Source of the DNA: an uncultured Erythrobacter sp.
GTDB taxonomy: Bacteria > Pseudomonadota > Alphaproteobacteria > Sphingomonadales > Sphingomonadaceae
Direction of reading: 5' to 3'
Length of the DNA stretch: 43,617 nt
Assembly (NCBI GenBank): GCA_937899785.1
Contig: CALCCG010000035.1
Coordinates: 1-43,617 of the forward strand
Of this stretch, positions 16,170 through 27,915 are shown one piece after another; the first letter of the stretch is position 1; every line of letters begins with the position of its first letter. Below the pieces are notes generated by a model. It was not told the DNA's origin. It was given only the letters and a program-made list of their open reading frames with translations, and searched no databases. Both the position numbers and the translations under genes were made by a program.

Positions 16170-17210
16170 TTAGTTCTGGCAGGATCCAGGAAACCACCCA
16201 AGATATTCCTCAATTGAGCTGAGCTCCATCTCAGCCCGAAGTTCGTTGAGGCGATCCGGCTCTTCCAAAGCATCCGGTGCATGCTCACTGTCGACACAAG
16301 TAACCTGCGTACCATAGCGCTGCTTTCCCTGCAGCTTCAGCATGATGCGATCGTAGAGATACGCATAGTTGCTCTTGGATACCTCGCCTTCTGCAACCAT
16401 GGGCTCCATCATCTGCAGGGCACGATATTGGAAGACAGGATCGTGGTCAGCGTGCTGCGCCAACAACCACGCCGCGTCTGACGCCTTTTCGCCGACCTCA
16501 GATAGCTTGGGCCAACCACCCGCTTCCACCTTTTGCTTTAGCCAGCGCGTGTTCTCGCGATCGACGCGTCCCGTTTCACCCAGGACCAGGGTGTTGAAAG
16601 CTGTCGCTGCATCCTCGCTCATCTGCGGCAAACGCGGTCTATCGTCCGTCACACGCGTCCAGCTATAGGAGAGGCGAAGCAACTGTTCACCCAAGGTTCG
16701 CGTTTCGAGTTCGCGCGCAAAATTGGACTCCACCGAGCCGACTCGTTGCTCCACGAGGCGGATCGATTCGACCAGCGTGGCAAATACCAGCCGCGCTTCA
16801 CGGGTGGCTGCCTCCAGGTCCTCAAAGGTGGCAAAACGATCCTGAAATTGCTCGCCGCGAAACACCTGACGGCACAGCGAAGCTTGCGCGCTGGTGTAGC
16901 GGTCGAATGCGAGCGACAGGCCAAGCTCGGCTAATTGCGCGTCCAACCGCTCCCGCCCGCGCGGGTCGCATTCCTTGAGCCAATCGACAAGCTGCGCGTA
17001 TTGGGCCCGCTCTTGGGCGTTGGCCTCGGGAAAATAGCCGCGCAGATACTCGAAATTCCCTGGCTCAAACCGGCCATCGACCATCCGGTCAGCGATTAGC
17101 GGTGGCGGCTCGGGATAGTCCGACCCAAGCGGAGACGTGGGAGGCTCGTCCGCAGCGATCAGCGCGAGGCTGAGAACGCCGACGAGACCTGACCACATCG
17201 CCCGACCCAT
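16170..17210 (-). CDS. DUF6624-type protein with signal peptide
   Basis: 346 residues. A hydrophobic N-terminus (MWSGLVGVLSLALIAA) suggests export. The C-terminal third shows AAWLLAQHADHDPVFQYRALQMM and, later, LYDRIMLKLQGKQRYGTQ, which together mark the DUF6624 family. The middle is helical and rich in charged residues. Function unknown. Two start codons are adjacent: GTG at 17213, overlapping the gcvPB stop as GTGA, and ATG at 17210, which I prefer for its spacing to GAGG. It is the last gene of the gcv operon, hence probably under the glycine riboswitch. Confidence 0.7.
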   Translation of the reverse strand: MGRAMWSGLVGVLSLALIAADEPPTSPLGSDYPEPPPLIADRMVDGRFEPGNFEYLRGYFPEANAQERAQYAQLVDWLKECDPRGRERLDAQLAELGLSLAFDRYTSAQASLCRQVFRGEQFQDRFATFEDLEAATREARLVFATLVESIRLVEQRVGSVESNFARELETRTLGEQLLRLSYSWTRVTDDRPRLPQMSEDAATAFNTLVLGETGRVDRENTRWLKQKVEAGGWPKLSEVGEKASDAAWLLAQHADHDPVFQYRALQMMEPMVAEGEVSKSNYAYLYDRIMLKLQGKQRYGTQVTCVDSEHAPDALEEPDRLNELRAEMELSSIEEYLGWFPGSCQN

Positions 17211-18780
17211 CACGCCTCGGGATCTTCCCAGGCCAGCTTGGGCTTCCTCGCCGCGGCCGTTTCATCGAGACGCCGCCGCGGGGCGAAGTAAGGCGCCTGC
17301 TTGAGCGCCTCGTCGCCCGCCAGCGCGCGCTCGGTCACATGGCGGAAGGCGGTGATGAACTGGTCGATCGACGCCTTGCTTTCGGTCTCGGTCGGCTCAA
17401 CCAGCATTGCGCCATGGACGACCAGCGGGAAGTACACCGTCATCGGGTGATAGCCCTCATCGATCAGCCCTTTGGCAAGATCGAGCGTCGAAAGACCGCC
17501 GCCAAAATCCTTATCGCCAAACAAAGCCTCGTGCATGCACGGGCCGCTATCCGCGAAAGGCGCGTGGAGAATATCTTCCAGGCTGCGCAGGATGTAATTG
17601 GCGTTGAGCACCGCGTCTTCGGCGACCTGCTTAAGCCCATCAGCGCCATGGCTGAGCATATAGGTCAGCGCGCGGGTGAACATGCCCATCTGGCCGTGAA
17701 ACGCTGTCATCCGGCCAAAGGTCTGGCCACGAGTGACTTCGCGCGCTTCCTCTTCGACAATCTCATAGGCCCCGTCCTCGTATTGGCGCACAAAGGGCAG
17801 CGGCGCAAAGGGCGCAAGCGCGTCGGAAAAGACCACCGGGCCCGACCCCGGACCGCCACCCCCGTGCGGGGTGGAAAAGGTCTTGTGCAGGTTGATATGC
17901 ATCGCATCGACGCCAAGGTCGCCAGGGCGCACACGGCCGACAATCGCGTTGAAGTTCGCGCCGTCGCAATAGACGTAGCCGCCCACTTCGTGAACGGCGT
18001 CGGCGATGGTGCGAAAGTCTTTCTCAAACAGACCGCACGTGTTGGGATTGGTGATCATCACAGCCGCGACATCCGGACCGAGTCGAGCTTTCAACGCCTC
18101 GACATCGACCCGGCCCTCAGCGGTCGCGGGGATGTCTTCGACCTTATAGCCTGCAAAGGCGGCGGTGGCGGGATTGGTTCCGTGGGCGCTTTCCGGGACC
18201 AGCACGACCTCGCGCGGGTTTCCGGCGGCGGTGTGCGCGGCGCGGATAGCGAGGATACCGCAAAGCTCCCCATGCGCACCGGCCTTGGGGCTCATAGCGA
18301 CCGAAGGCATGCCGGTCAGCGTCTTTAGCCAGTCGGCGAGTTGATAGATGACTTCAAGAGCCCCTTGCACACTGTTTTGCGGGGCGAGCGGGTGAATGTC
18401 CGCAAAGCCCGGCAAGCGCGCCATCTTTTCATTGAGGCGTGGATTGTGCTTCATCGTGCAGGAGCCGAGCGGGAAGAAACCGAGATCGATGCCGTAGTTC
18501 TGACGGCTCAGCCGCGTGTAGTGACGCACCGTCTCGGGCTCGGTCAGGCCGACAAGGCCGATGGGCTCGGCGCGGTCAAAGCCGCCCATGCGATTAGGCG
18601 CGGAGGCGTCAATCTCAGGCAAGTCAACACCGGTGGTCTCCGCATGGCCAAACTCGAAGATCAGCGGCTCTTCGAGCATCAGCGCGCGGTTACCAGTGGT
18701 GGTGACTATCTCGCCAGACGCCTCAGCGACTTCCAGCGCGTTATTCATCTGGGGCTTCCAGCCGGACTTGTTGGGCGCGT

Positions 18781-18784
<4 letters not shown>
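17210..18784 (-). CDS. gcvPB: Glycine dehydrogenase (decarboxylating) subunit 2
   Basis: 524 residues. This is the catalytic half of the split P-protein: the PLP-binding lysine is K301 in [19 protein letters not shown], and [13 protein letters not shown] (108-119) is the conserved family block. With subunit 1 it decarboxylates glycine and hands the aminomethyl group to the lipoyl arm of GcvH. The protein starts four bases before the end of gcvPA (ATGA overlap), as expected of subunits needed in equal amount. Confidence 0.96.
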
Positions 18785-20160
<1,376 letters not shown>

Positions 20161-20163
20161 TGT

Positions 20164-20541
20164 TCAGTAAGCCCTAATCAGACGGTTGGGTTTAAGTTCT
20201 CTGGAGTTGCCCATGCATATGACGTTGCCGATATGGCAGGTGGCGTCGACTTCGGCTTCGATGAGCACCTTGTATCCTTGAGCCTTGGCCAGCATCTCTT
20301 TGAAGTCCACGTCGCCACCGAGAGATAGGAAAGCGTAGTCCACGCTGTCTCTTGGTCCTTCAACGAGGTAGCAAGAACTGTACGGTTCGCATCCCGAGAC
20401 ATAGCCGCTCACGAAAACGGTTCGACCGTGCCACTCTATGAGGTTTTCGCTCACCTCTTTGGCCGAATAGGACCGCGCCTCAGTCGCAGTCACGCATCCG
20501 GCTAGGGCCATCGGGGGCAAAAGGAGTGCAAGGCGAACCAT
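20164..20541 (-). CDS. Small lipoprotein inside the glycine cleavage operon
   Basis: 125 residues. [16 protein letters not shown] is a lipoprotein signal with the lipidated Cys at 16. The mature part contains four further cysteines (in SGCEPYSSCYL and ATCHIGNVICMG) that could form two disulfides, and a compact alternation of hydrophobic residues resembling a small beta-barrel (RTVFVSGYVSG, YKVLIEAEVDATC), such as an OB-like fold. This last point is a guess. ATG at 20541 with GAGG seven bases upstream is preferred to the GTG at 20544. The start touches the gcvH stop and the stop is three bases before gcvPA, so it must be co-transcribed and possibly coupled. Confidence 0.62.
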   Translation of the reverse strand: MVRLALLLPPMALAGCVTATEARSYSAKEVSENLIEWHGRTVFVSGYVSGCEPYSSCYLVEGPRDSVDYAFLSLGGDVDFKEMLAKAQGYKVLIEAEVDATCHIGNVICMGNSRELKPNRLIRAY

Positions 20542-20912
20542 CACAGCCCCTCGACAAATTCCTTATACGCGGCCTCGTCCATCAGGCCTTCGAGTTCGGC
20601 CTTGTCGGCAACGCTCATGCGGAAGAACCAGCCGTCTTCTTCGGGCGAGGAATTGACCAGAGCGGGCTCGTCTTCGAGCATAGCGTTGCCTTCGGTCACT
20701 TCGCCTGAAATCGGCGCGTAGACGTCGCTTGCCGCCTTGACGCTTTCGACCACCGCCGCATCGCCGCCCTTATCAAGGGCGGTGCCCACGGCGGGGAGCT
20801 CGACGAACACAATATCGCCCAACTGCTCTTGCGCGTAATCGGTGATGCCGACCGTGGCGGTGTCGTCTTCGACGTCGATCCATTCGTGTTCATCGGTGAA
20901 GTAACGCGGCAT
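20541..20912 (-). CDS. gcvH: Glycine cleavage system H protein
   Basis: 123 residues, the usual length. The lipoyl-lysine is K59 in [48 protein letters not shown] is the conserved N-terminal part. The lipoylated arm carries the aminomethyl group from the P-protein to GcvT and is re-oxidised by dihydrolipoamide dehydrogenase, which is not in this window. ATG at 20912 follows a GAGGGAGC; the gcvT stop is four bases upstream. Confidence 0.96.
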   Translation of the reverse strand: MPRYFTDEHEWIDVEDDTATVGITDYAQEQLGDIVFVELPAVGTALDKGGDAAVVESVKAASDVYAPISGEVTEGNAMLEDEPALVNSSPEEDGWFFRMSVADKAELEGLMDEAAYKEFVEGL

Positions 20913-20916
20913 CAAA

Positions 20917-22089
20917 TCAGCTCCCTCGGTAATAGCGATGCGGGACAAAAGGCATGGGGGACACTTTGGCGGTAAGGCGCTTTTTGCGCACTGCGATTTC
21001 GAGGGCTGTGCCCTCTTCGGCGTGCGCAGCGTCAACGTAAGCCATGGCGATCGGGTAACCGAGCGTGGGCGAAAAACCGCCGCTGGTGACGGTCCCGACC
21101 TTGGTATCGCCGGCAAAGACTTCGGCGCCTTCGCGCGCGGGCATGCGGCCTTCCAGGGTAAGGCCCACGCGGCGTTGCTTCGCGCCGCCGTTAAAGACCT
21201 CCATGACCGGGCCATGACCCATATAGCCGCCCGCCTCGCGCCGCTTTTTGGAAAGCGCAAAGGTGAGTTCAGCGCTCACAGGGTCGGTTTCGGTGGTGAT
21301 GTCGTGGCCATAGAGCGGCAAGCCCGCTTCGAGGCGCAAGCTGTCGCGCGCGCCAAGCCCTGCCGGGCGAACGCGATCGTCGGCGATCAGTGCATCAGCA
21401 AGGCCGGTTACAGCCTCCCGATGCACGGTGATCTCAAACCCGTCTTCGCCGGTGTAGCCGCAGCGACTGACCCAAATGTGGCCCTCTCCCCATTTGAATA
21501 GGTCGGCGGTCATAAAGGTGAGCGCGCCAGTGCCTGGGATCAGGTGTTCGAGCACTTCGCCCGCCTTAGGACCTTGCAGCGCCAGCAAAGCGAAGTCGTC
21601 ATAGTGATGCAGCGTGATCTCGTCGGGCAGATATTCGCGCAGATGGGCGATGTCGTCCCACTTGGTCGCCCCGTTGACCACCAGATTGATGCGCGGTCCA
21701 GCGTTGGTGACCATCAGGTCATCAAGAATACCGCCATTCTCATCCAGCAGCATCGAGTAGCGCATGCGCCCGGTTTTGAGTGAAGTGATAAGGCCCGGCA
21801 GCAAGTCTTCCAGAGCCGTAGCGCCCTGCGCCGCCGCCTCGGCAGATTCCTCGGAAGCGCCAGCAACACTGAGCTGACCCATATGGCTCACATCGAACAG
21901 GCTAGCACTCTGCCTTGTCCATTCATGTTCAGCGACGATACCGCCATGTTCACCTGTATATTGGATCGGCATTTCATAGCCCGCAAACGGGACCATGCGC
22001 GCCCCGCGCTCGCGGTGCCATGCATCAAGCGGGAGAGTGCCCAGCGGCACCTCTTCAATGGCGTCGTCAAGAGTATCTGTAGCGCTCAA
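20917..22089 (-). CDS. gcvT: Aminomethyltransferase (glycine cleavage T protein)
   Basis: 390 residues from a TTG start. It transfers the methylene group from GcvH to tetrahydrofolate and frees ammonia. [24 protein letters not shown] and [13 protein letters not shown] form the N-terminal folate-binding block; [12 protein letters not shown] and [12 protein letters not shown] follow as in known T-proteins. No ATG exists before the conserved region. TTG at 22089 (residues SATDTLDD next) has GGGGAT upstream, and another TTG at 22116 would add nine residues. The weak start codon lies about 40 bases after the riboswitch, where its access could be controlled. Confidence 0.93.
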   Translation of the reverse strand: MSATDTLDDAIEEVPLGTLPLDAWHRERGARMVPFAGYEMPIQYTGEHGGIVAEHEWTRQSASLFDVSHMGQLSVAGASEESAEAAAQGATALEDLLPGLITSLKTGRMRYSMLLDENGGILDDLMVTNAGPRINLVVNGATKWDDIAHLREYLPDEITLHHYDDFALLALQGPKAGEVLEHLIPGTGALTFMTADLFKWGEGHIWVSRCGYTGEDGFEITVHREAVTGLADALIADDRVRPAGLGARDSLRLEAGLPLYGHDITTETDPVSAELTFALSKKRREAGGYMGHGPVMEVFNGGAKQRRVGLTLEGRMPAREGAEVFAGDTKVGTVTSGGFSPTLGYPIAMAYVDAAHAEEGTALEIAVRKKRLTAKVSPMPFVPHRYYRGS

Positions 22090-22129
22090 ATTATTGATCC
22101 CCGAAAGCAGCCTCAACGCACCTTTTGAT

Positions 22130-22345
22130 GCGTCGTTCCTGCCCCCTCTGTCGGGAAACCTGAGAGCTTCAGCGGCCGCAGACTGTCCGTCCGCTCCCGC
22201 CTCCCCTTCGGTGGCCTTGAACCCTTCAGCTCAAGACGCTTTCCAGAGTGCCCAAACCTTTTCGCGGTCCGTTTGCCTGAGAGTTTCCGGGGCGGTTGCT
22301 CCTTCGGCGCCAGCCTCTTCGTTGAGGCTTAGTCTCTCCCGCGAA
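22130..22345 (-). promoter_or_regulatory. Tandem glycine riboswitch
   Basis: Read on the minus strand, two aptamers follow one another. The first (about 22345 to 22236) has GGGAGAGACTA, then GCGCCGAAGGAGCAA, then GGAAACTCTCAGGCAAA and CTCTGGAAAG. The second (about 22247 to 22130) has CACCGAAGGGG, then GCTCTCAGGTTTCCCGACAG and AGAGGGG. These are the conserved cores of gcvT-type glycine riboswitches, placed directly before gcvT. Glycine binding is expected to raise expression of the cleavage operon. I see no strong intrinsic terminator stem with a T-run between the second aptamer and the TTG, which favours translational control. Confidence 0.93.
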
Positions 22346-22377
22346 AGACACCGGAATCACTCCCGGCGGGCGTTACT

Positions 22378-22406
22378 TATGTTGCGGATGCGAAAGGGTG
22401 CGTCAA
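22378..22406 (-). promoter_or_regulatory. Possible sigma-70-type promoter of the gcv operon
   Basis: On the minus strand TTGACG (22406-22401) is followed after 17 bases by AACATA (22383-22378). The -35 is near-perfect, the -10 weak. It lies about 35 bases upstream of the first riboswitch aptamer, the right place for the transcript start. Inferred from sequence only. Confidence 0.4.
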
Positions 22407-22472
22407 TCGCGTTTGTGACCAATTCAGACAGTTTTCAATCGCGGCTGTGGACGCGGTGAAACATCCTTGCGC

Positions 22473-23663
22473 TCACTTGGTTTGTTTGGTCGCCAAGAGC
22501 TCGCGCGCGCGCTTGATCAGGTCCCTCTCACCTTGGGTGAAACCGCCTGTGTCCTCGCCGCCAACCGGTGGCGGAGCTTGCGTGCGGAAGTACGCAATGC
22601 CGGCCCCTTCATCGACCAGCCAAAGTCCGGATTGCAGGCCATAAGCCTCTCCCGAATGGCCGATAGCTACAATCCCATCTGATATCTCAGCGAACAGGTT
22701 GTCCTTGCACCGATTGAGGGTTCTGTTGATCATCTGCATGCCCATTGCATAATGGCAGAAGAACTCTTGGCCTTTGGTGCGCCCCCCTCCTTGATCAACT
22801 GTGAGGAGCAAATCCAAGCTACGCTCGGATAGAAAGCCATCTCGAGTGAGGCCCTGCCCGATCTTGGCCAAATCTATCATCCCGATGCGCACCCCACCCT
22901 GCGGTGAGAACACGCTGGCATTGGTGCCGGGCACGTAGTTCTCCAGCGAGCACTCCACGCCCTCGGCCACCGGGATGCTGCAATCGGGCGGCAAATCGCC
23001 GGGGTAGTCACGCGCGGGCTCGTCGGTGTGGCGGTAGAGCGCGACCGCGCGGCTCACCATATCGTCCGAACAGCCAATCCAGTTGATGCACGCCTCAACG
23101 CCGAGCGGTTCGAACACCAGTCGTTCCAGCAGCCTATCGTACCGCTCTCCCGTCGCCGCTTCGAGCGCGGTGGCCACCACGGGCGAGCCGAGATTGGCGT
23201 ATTCGAACGGCGCTTCACCCGGAGGGGCATCGGCGTACCAAGCCTCGGGATCAGCGAGCTTTTCCTGAAGGCTGTCGCCCAAGGGGATGATGTAGCCAGC
23301 CTTGTCGCGCAGTCCCGCACGGTGCGAGAGCAATTGGGCGAGCGTAACCTTGGCATCGGGGAAGTTGGGTGAACGGACCTTGAAGCCCAGATAGTCCGAC
23401 ACATCCGCATCAAGATCAACTTTCCCCTCATCCACAAGCCGCATGGTGACGAGCGCCATGATCAGCTTGGAGATCGAGGCGATGCGAACCGGGTCGTTGA
23501 ACTCGACCGGCTCATTGCTCTCGAAATTGCGCACGCCTTCGTTGATGTGCGGCGTTACGTTGTCGCTATATAAAGCGACCGCCACCGGGGCGTGCGGATG
23601 ATCCTCGGCCTGAGCGGCATTGGGGAGAATGAGCGCGAGAGCGATTAGCAGATAGCGGATCAT
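22473..23663 (-). CDS. Exported serine hydrolase, beta-lactamase/class C family
   Basis: 396 residues with a signal peptide (MIRYLLIALALILPNAAQA). SISK (63-66) gives the nucleophile Ser and Lys, EYANLG has the Tyr-x-Asn element (Y155, N157), and GHSGEAYG near the C-terminus replaces the KTG motif. This is the serine beta-lactamase/DD-peptidase fold, whose members include esterases, D-aminopeptidases and penicillin-binding proteins; the substrate cannot be read from sequence. An insertion at about 215-245 carries two cysteines. It lies 31 bases downstream of metH and could be at the end of that transcript. Confidence 0.85.
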   Translation of the reverse strand: MIRYLLIALALILPNAAQAEDHPHAPVAVALYSDNVTPHINEGVRNFESNEPVEFNDPVRIASISKLIMALVTMRLVDEGKVDLDADVSDYLGFKVRSPNFPDAKVTLAQLLSHRAGLRDKAGYIIPLGDSLQEKLADPEAWYADAPPGEAPFEYANLGSPVVATALEAATGERYDRLLERLVFEPLGVEACINWIGCSDDMVSRAVALYRHTDEPARDYPGDLPPDCSIPVAEGVECSLENYVPGTNASVFSPQGGVRIGMIDLAKIGQGLTRDGFLSERSLDLLLTVDQGGGRTKGQEFFCHYAMGMQMINRTLNRCKDNLFAEISDGIVAIGHSGEAYGLQSGLWLVDEGAGIAYFRTQAPPPVGGEDTGGFTQGERDLIKRARELLATKQTK

Positions 23664-23694
23664 CCGCCCACACTCGCCCCAATGCGCGACAAAA

Positions 23695-26346
23695 TCAATC
23701 GAGGTTCGGTCTCAGCCAGCGTTCCGCGGTTGCCATGTCGACGCCGCGCCGGGTGGCGTATTCTTCCAGCTGGTCGCGGCCAATCCTCGCCACCCCGAAA
23801 TACTGGCTTTCGGGATGGCCAAAGTAGAAGCCCGAAACCGCCGCTGTGGGCCACATCGCAAAGCTCTCCGTCAAAGTGAGGCCCGTGTTTTTCTCCGCAT
23901 CCAACAGGTCGAACAGGATCGGCTTGAGCGAGTGATCGGGGCAGGCGGGATAGCCTGGAGCGGGGCGGATGCCGCGATACTCCTCCTTGATCAGCGCTTC
24001 GTTGGTCAGCTGTTCGCCCGGCGCATAGCCCCACAAGGTCGTGCGCGTGTGCTGGTGCAAACGCTCGGCAAAGGCTTCGGCGAAACGATCCGCCAGCGCC
24101 TTGAGCATAATGTCCGAATAGTCGTCCTTATCCGCCTGGAAGCGCTCGATATGCGGCTCGATCCCATGGATCCCCACGGCGAACCCGCCGATCCAGTCAC
24201 CCGCCGGATCGATAAAGTCCGCAAGGCACATATTGGCGCGGTCGCGGCTTTTCTTAATCTGCTGACGCAGGAAGGGGAGACGGATATTCTCTTCACGCTG
24301 GACGCGGTGGATAATCACATCGTCCGGGCAATCATGGTCGCGCGCGCAAGGCCACAAGCCAGCGACACCCCTGGCGGTGAGCCTTTTCTCGCTGACAATC
24401 TTCTCAAGCATCGCGTCGGCGTCGACTTTCAGAGCGCGAGCGCTTTCGCCCACGATCTCATCATCCAGAATGCGCGGATAGGTGCCGTGCAATTCCCAGG
24501 CGCGGTAAAATGGGGTCCAGTCAATGTAGTCGACGAGATCTTCTAGGTCCCAATCGTCATAGGCATGCACACCCGGTTGCAAGGGCGGGGCGGGCTTGTC
24601 AGAGAGGTAGGCGTCGTAAAAATTGGCGCGCGCCTCCTCGAGGGTCATCAACTGCTTTTCCGCCTTGCCGCTGCGCGCGTCGCGGACATGGATGTATTCG
24701 TCGGCAACCTCAGTCACGTATGGGTCGCGCTGCGTGTCGGAGAGCAGCTTGGACGCCACGCCAACCGCGCGACTCGCGTCGAGCACGTGGATGACGGGAC
24801 CCTTATAGTTGGGATCGATCTTGAGCGCGGTGTGGACCTTGGACGTGGTCGCGCCGCCGATCAGCAGCGGCATGGTCATTTCAGCGCGCTGCATTTCCTC
24901 GGCCACGGTCACCATCTCGTCCAGCGAAGGAGTGATGAGACCCGAGAGCCCAATCATGTCGGCGTTGTTGTCGTTGGCCGATTTGAGGATGTCCTGCCAG
25001 GGCACCATGACGCCAAGGTCAACCACTTCATAGCCATTGCATTGCAGCACCACGCCTACGATGTTCTTGCCGATATCGTGAACGTCACCCTTTACGGTCG
25101 CCATGATGATCGTGCCTTTGGCCCTTGCACCCTCTTCTTTTTCGGCCTCGATAAAGGGGATGAGGTGGGCGACGGCCTTTTTCATGACGCGCGCGGATTT
25201 GACCACTTGCGGCAGGAACATCTTGCCCGAACCAAACAGGTCGCCCACCACGTTCATGCCGTCCATCAGTGGGCCTTCAATCACTTCGATTGGGCGGCCA
25301 CCGGCCTCAGCGGTTGCGGCGCGCATTTCCTCGGTGTCGTCGACCACATGCGCGTCGATCCCTTTGACAAGCGCGTGTTCGAGGCGCTTGGTCACGGTCC
25401 AGCCGCGCCATTCAGCGGCCTGTTTGTCGTCTTCCTTCGACTTACCCTTGAAGCTTTCAGCGAGGTTGATCAGCCGCTCGGTCGCGGTCTCCTCCCCCTC
25501 AGCCAGGCTCTTGTGTTCGCGCATCAGGATTACGTCTTCGCACGCCTCGCGCAGCACCGGATCGATCGTGTCGTAGACGTCCAGTTGCCCTGCGTTGACG
25601 ATGGCCATGTCAAAACCAACCGGGATTGCGTGATAGAGGAAGACCGAGTGCATTGCGCGGCGCACGGTCTCGTTACCACGAAAGCTGAAGGAAAGGTTCG
25701 AGAGACCTCCGCTGGTCTTCGCGTGCGGGCAAAGGTCCTTAATGTCCTTCACCGCCTCGATGAAGTCGAGCCCATAACGGTCGTGCTCTTCAATGCCGGT
25801 CGCAACCGCAAAAACGTTTGGGTCAAAGATGATGTCTTCGGGCGGAAAGCCGATGCCGACGAGCAGATCGTAAGCGCGTTTGCAGATTTCGACCTTGCGC
25901 TCTTTGGTGTCCGCCTGACCGACCTCGTCAAACGCCATCACCACGACCGCTGCGCCGTAAGCCATGCACAGCCGCGCGTGCTTGAGGAATTCCTCCTCAC
26001 CCTCTTTCATGCTGATCGAGTTCACGATCGGCTTACCCGAAACGCATTTGAGGCCCGCTTCGATCACGTCCCATTTGGAACTGTCGATCATCACCGGTAC
26101 GCGCGCGATATCCGGCTCGGCCGCGATCAGCTTCAGGAAGGTCTCCATCGCGTGCTTCGCGTCGAGCAGGCCTTCGTCCATGTTGACATCGATCACCTGC
26201 GCGCCGTTCTCGACCTGCTGGCGAGCGACTTCGACGGCGGTCGCGTAATCGTCCGCCATGATAAGCTTTTTGAACCGGGCGCTGCCGGTCACATTGGTGC
26301 GTTCACCGATATTGATGAAGCTGGAGGCGGAACTCTGATCGGTCAT
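23695..26346 (-). CDS. metH: Methionine synthase, C-terminal part (folate, B12 and activation domains)
   Basis: 883 residues. [15 protein letters not shown] begins the pterin-binding (methyltetrahydrofolate) domain (1-300), the cobalamin cap follows, then the B12-binding Rossmann domain with [11 protein letters not shown] (His423 as the cobalt ligand) and [13 protein letters not shown]. The C-terminal activation domain has [12 protein letters not shown] (794-805) for SAM binding in reductive reactivation. The homocysteine-binding domain is missing and is encoded separately 0.5 kb upstream, a known arrangement in Sphingomonadales. The start overlaps the PH-domain gene (ATGA). Confidence 0.95.
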   Translation of the reverse strand: MTDQSSASSFINIGERTNVTGSARFKKLIMADDYATAVEVARQQVENGAQVIDVNMDEGLLDAKHAMETFLKLIAAEPDIARVPVMIDSSKWDVIEAGLKCVSGKPIVNSISMKEGEEEFLKHARLCMAYGAAVVVMAFDEVGQADTKERKVEICKRAYDLLVGIGFPPEDIIFDPNVFAVATGIEEHDRYGLDFIEAVKDIKDLCPHAKTSGGLSNLSFSFRGNETVRRAMHSVFLYHAIPVGFDMAIVNAGQLDVYDTIDPVLREACEDVILMREHKSLAEGEETATERLINLAESFKGKSKEDDKQAAEWRGWTVTKRLEHALVKGIDAHVVDDTEEMRAATAEAGGRPIEVIEGPLMDGMNVVGDLFGSGKMFLPQVVKSARVMKKAVAHLIPFIEAEKEEGARAKGTIIMATVKGDVHDIGKNIVGVVLQCNGYEVVDLGVMVPWQDILKSANDNNADMIGLSGLITPSLDEMVTVAEEMQRAEMTMPLLIGGATTSKVHTALKIDPNYKGPVIHVLDASRAVGVASKLLSDTQRDPYVTEVADEYIHVRDARSGKAEKQLMTLEEARANFYDAYLSDKPAPPLQPGVHAYDDWDLEDLVDYIDWTPFYRAWELHGTYPRILDDEIVGESARALKVDADAMLEKIVSEKRLTARGVAGLWPCARDHDCPDDVIIHRVQREENIRLPFLRQQIKKSRDRANMCLADFIDPAGDWIGGFAVGIHGIEPHIERFQADKDDYSDIMLKALADRFAEAFAERLHQHTRTTLWGYAPGEQLTNEALIKEEYRGIRPAPGYPACPDHSLKPILFDLLDAEKNTGLTLTESFAMWPTAAVSGFYFGHPESQYFGVARIGRDQLEEYATRRGVDMATAERWLRPNLD

Positions 26347-26798
26347 GCGTCGCTTTTCTTGGAATCGAATTCGGCCTTCTCCACTGCGCGACGGATCGCG
26401 AGCGGATCAGCGATGTCTTTCATCGGTGTGATCGAAAAGCCCGATCCTGTGACTTCAATTGTGCCGTAATTGAGCAAGCGCCCCAGAATGCTCTGGTTCA
26501 CGCGGACCGAATCGATGGTGGAGAGACGCTGCTCGATGGTCTGGCGCTGGAGAAACCCCCACTTGGCCACCGCTTTGCGATCGGTCACCGCAAGCTCGGT
26601 CGTGAAGCTGTAAAACCAGCCCGGGATCAACAGCAGCGCGCCCAAAAGGCACAGCGCAAACAGATATTCGTGAACCAGCGCGCCCAGGCCAAGGCCCAAC
26701 GCAATGGCAAAAAGGCCCCGCGCGTAAACCACCCAGTGCACCTTGGCGATGTGGATCACCGTTTCATCAGGCCCAACCACTTTGCTCAGATAGGACAT
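26343..26798 (-). CDS. PH-domain (bPH2) membrane protein between the metH halves
   Basis: 151 residues. Two membrane helices (about 28-62: [30 protein letters not shown]) precede a bacterial pleckstrin-homology-like domain: [36 protein letters not shown], then [17 protein letters not shown], the typical bPH2 pattern. Function of these domains is mostly unknown; some take part in envelope stress. It overlaps metH (ATGA) and lies 37 bases after the homocysteine methyltransferase gene. Its link to methionine synthesis is not obvious. Confidence 0.85.
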   Translation of the reverse strand: MSYLSKVVGPDETVIHIAKVHWVVYARGLFAIALGLGLGALVHEYLFALCLLGALLLIPGWFYSFTTELAVTDRKAVAKWGFLQRQTIEQRLSTIDSVRVNQSILGRLLNYGTIEVTGSGFSITPMKDIADPLAIRRAVEKAEFDSKKSDA

Positions 26799-26835
26799 TG
26801 TTTCATTCCAGCGCTTTGTACAAAGAGACCGCGTG

Positions 26836-27915
26836 TCAGGAACAGCAGCTTGAGGAGCTGGCCAAAGCGAAGGGTTCGAGTCCCGCCAAGCGCATGGCCG
26901 GCTCCAGCGTCGGATTTTCGCGCGGTTCGATACCTTCTACGGCCTTTGCGATGGCGGCAATGTGCTCGGGCGTGTTTCCGCAACAGCCGCCAAGAATGTT
27001 GACCTGCCCTTCCTTCGCCCATTGCGCGACAAAGCCAGCGGTGGTGTCGGGCTGTTCATCATACTCGCCAAGCTCGTTTGGGAGACCCGCGTTGGGATAA
27101 GCGAGCAACAACGTGTCCGCGATACCAGACAATATCTGGACATGCGGGCGCAATTGCTCCGCGCCAAAACTGCAATTGAGACCCATAGCGGCAGGCTTGG
27201 CATGCCGGACCGTGTGCCAAAACGCTTCGACCGTGTGGCCCGACAAATTGCGGCCGGACAAATCGGTTAGGGTAAGCGAGATCATGATCGGCACGTCGTG
27301 ACCGCAATCCGCTTCAAGCTCCTTGACCGCCATAATAGCGGCCTTGCAGTTGAGGGTGTCGAACACGGTTTCGATCAAGATGAAATCGCAGCCGCCATCG
27401 ACCAGCGCCTCGGCCTGCTCGCGGTAGATCGCTTTCACTTCATCAAAGGTAACCTCACGAAAACCGGGGTCTTCGACATCAGGGCTGAGCGACAAGGTCT
27501 TGTTGGTCGGCCCCATAGCGCCAAGCACAAAGCGTGGGCGTCCGTCTTTGGCTGTCGCCGCATCACACGCCTCACGGATGACCTTGGCGGCGGACATGTT
27601 GATCTCACGCACCAGATGCTCGGCACCGTAATCCGCTTGGCTGATCACATTTGCGTTGAACGTGTTGGTCGCCAAAAGAGTGGAGCCTGCAGCGATATAT
27701 TCGTCGCAGATTTTGCGGATCACCTGTGGCTGAGTGAGATTGATGAGGTCGTTATTGCCCTTCTGATCCATCGCAAGGCCGGTGTCGCCTGTATATTGCT
27801 CTTCGGTCAGCTTCTCGTTCTGAATCGCTGTTCCATACGGGCCATCCTTAATGAGGATGCCTTTGGCGGCCGCTTCGTTAATTCGAGCGCGGGCAGTGGC
27901 AGAGGCGTTTGTCAT
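26836..27915 (-). CDS. metH: Methionine synthase, N-terminal part (homocysteine S-methyltransferase)
   Basis: 359 residues. A homocysteine-binding barrel: ILIKDGPYGTAIQ at 20-32, TNTFNAN, and the zinc-site cysteines C248 (GLNCSFG) and C311-C312 (GGCCGNTP). It activates homocysteine thiolate; the methyl group comes from B12 on the separately encoded C-terminal part. The tail ends in SSSSCCS, an additional Cys pair not needed for the zinc site. The ATG overlaps the metF stop. Confidence 0.94.
   Translation of the reverse strand: MTNASATARARINEAAAKGILIKDGPYGTAIQNEKLTEEQYTGDTGLAMDQKGNNDLINLTQPQVIRKICDEYIAAGSTLLATNTFNANVISQADYGAEHLVREINMSAAKVIREACDAATAKDGRPRFVLGAMGPTNKTLSLSPDVEDPGFREVTFDEVKAIYREQAEALVDGGCDFILIETVFDTLNCKAAIMAVKELEADCGHDVPIMISLTLTDLSGRNLSGHTVEAFWHTVRHAKPAAMGLNCSFGAEQLRPHVQILSGIADTLLLAYPNAGLPNELGEYDEQPDTTAGFVAQWAKEGQVNILGGCCGNTPEHIAAIAKAVEGIEPRENPTLEPAMRLAGLEPFALASSSSCCS

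Noticed and set aside
20913..21260. Longer start for gcvH
   Set aside because: The extension is a shadow of gcvT; gcvH proteins begin at [11 protein letters not shown].
24565..26469. A 634-codon open frame on the plus strand
   Set aside because: It is the exact antisense of metH, His- and Asp-rich with no family resemblance; long antisense frames are common in GC-rich DNA.
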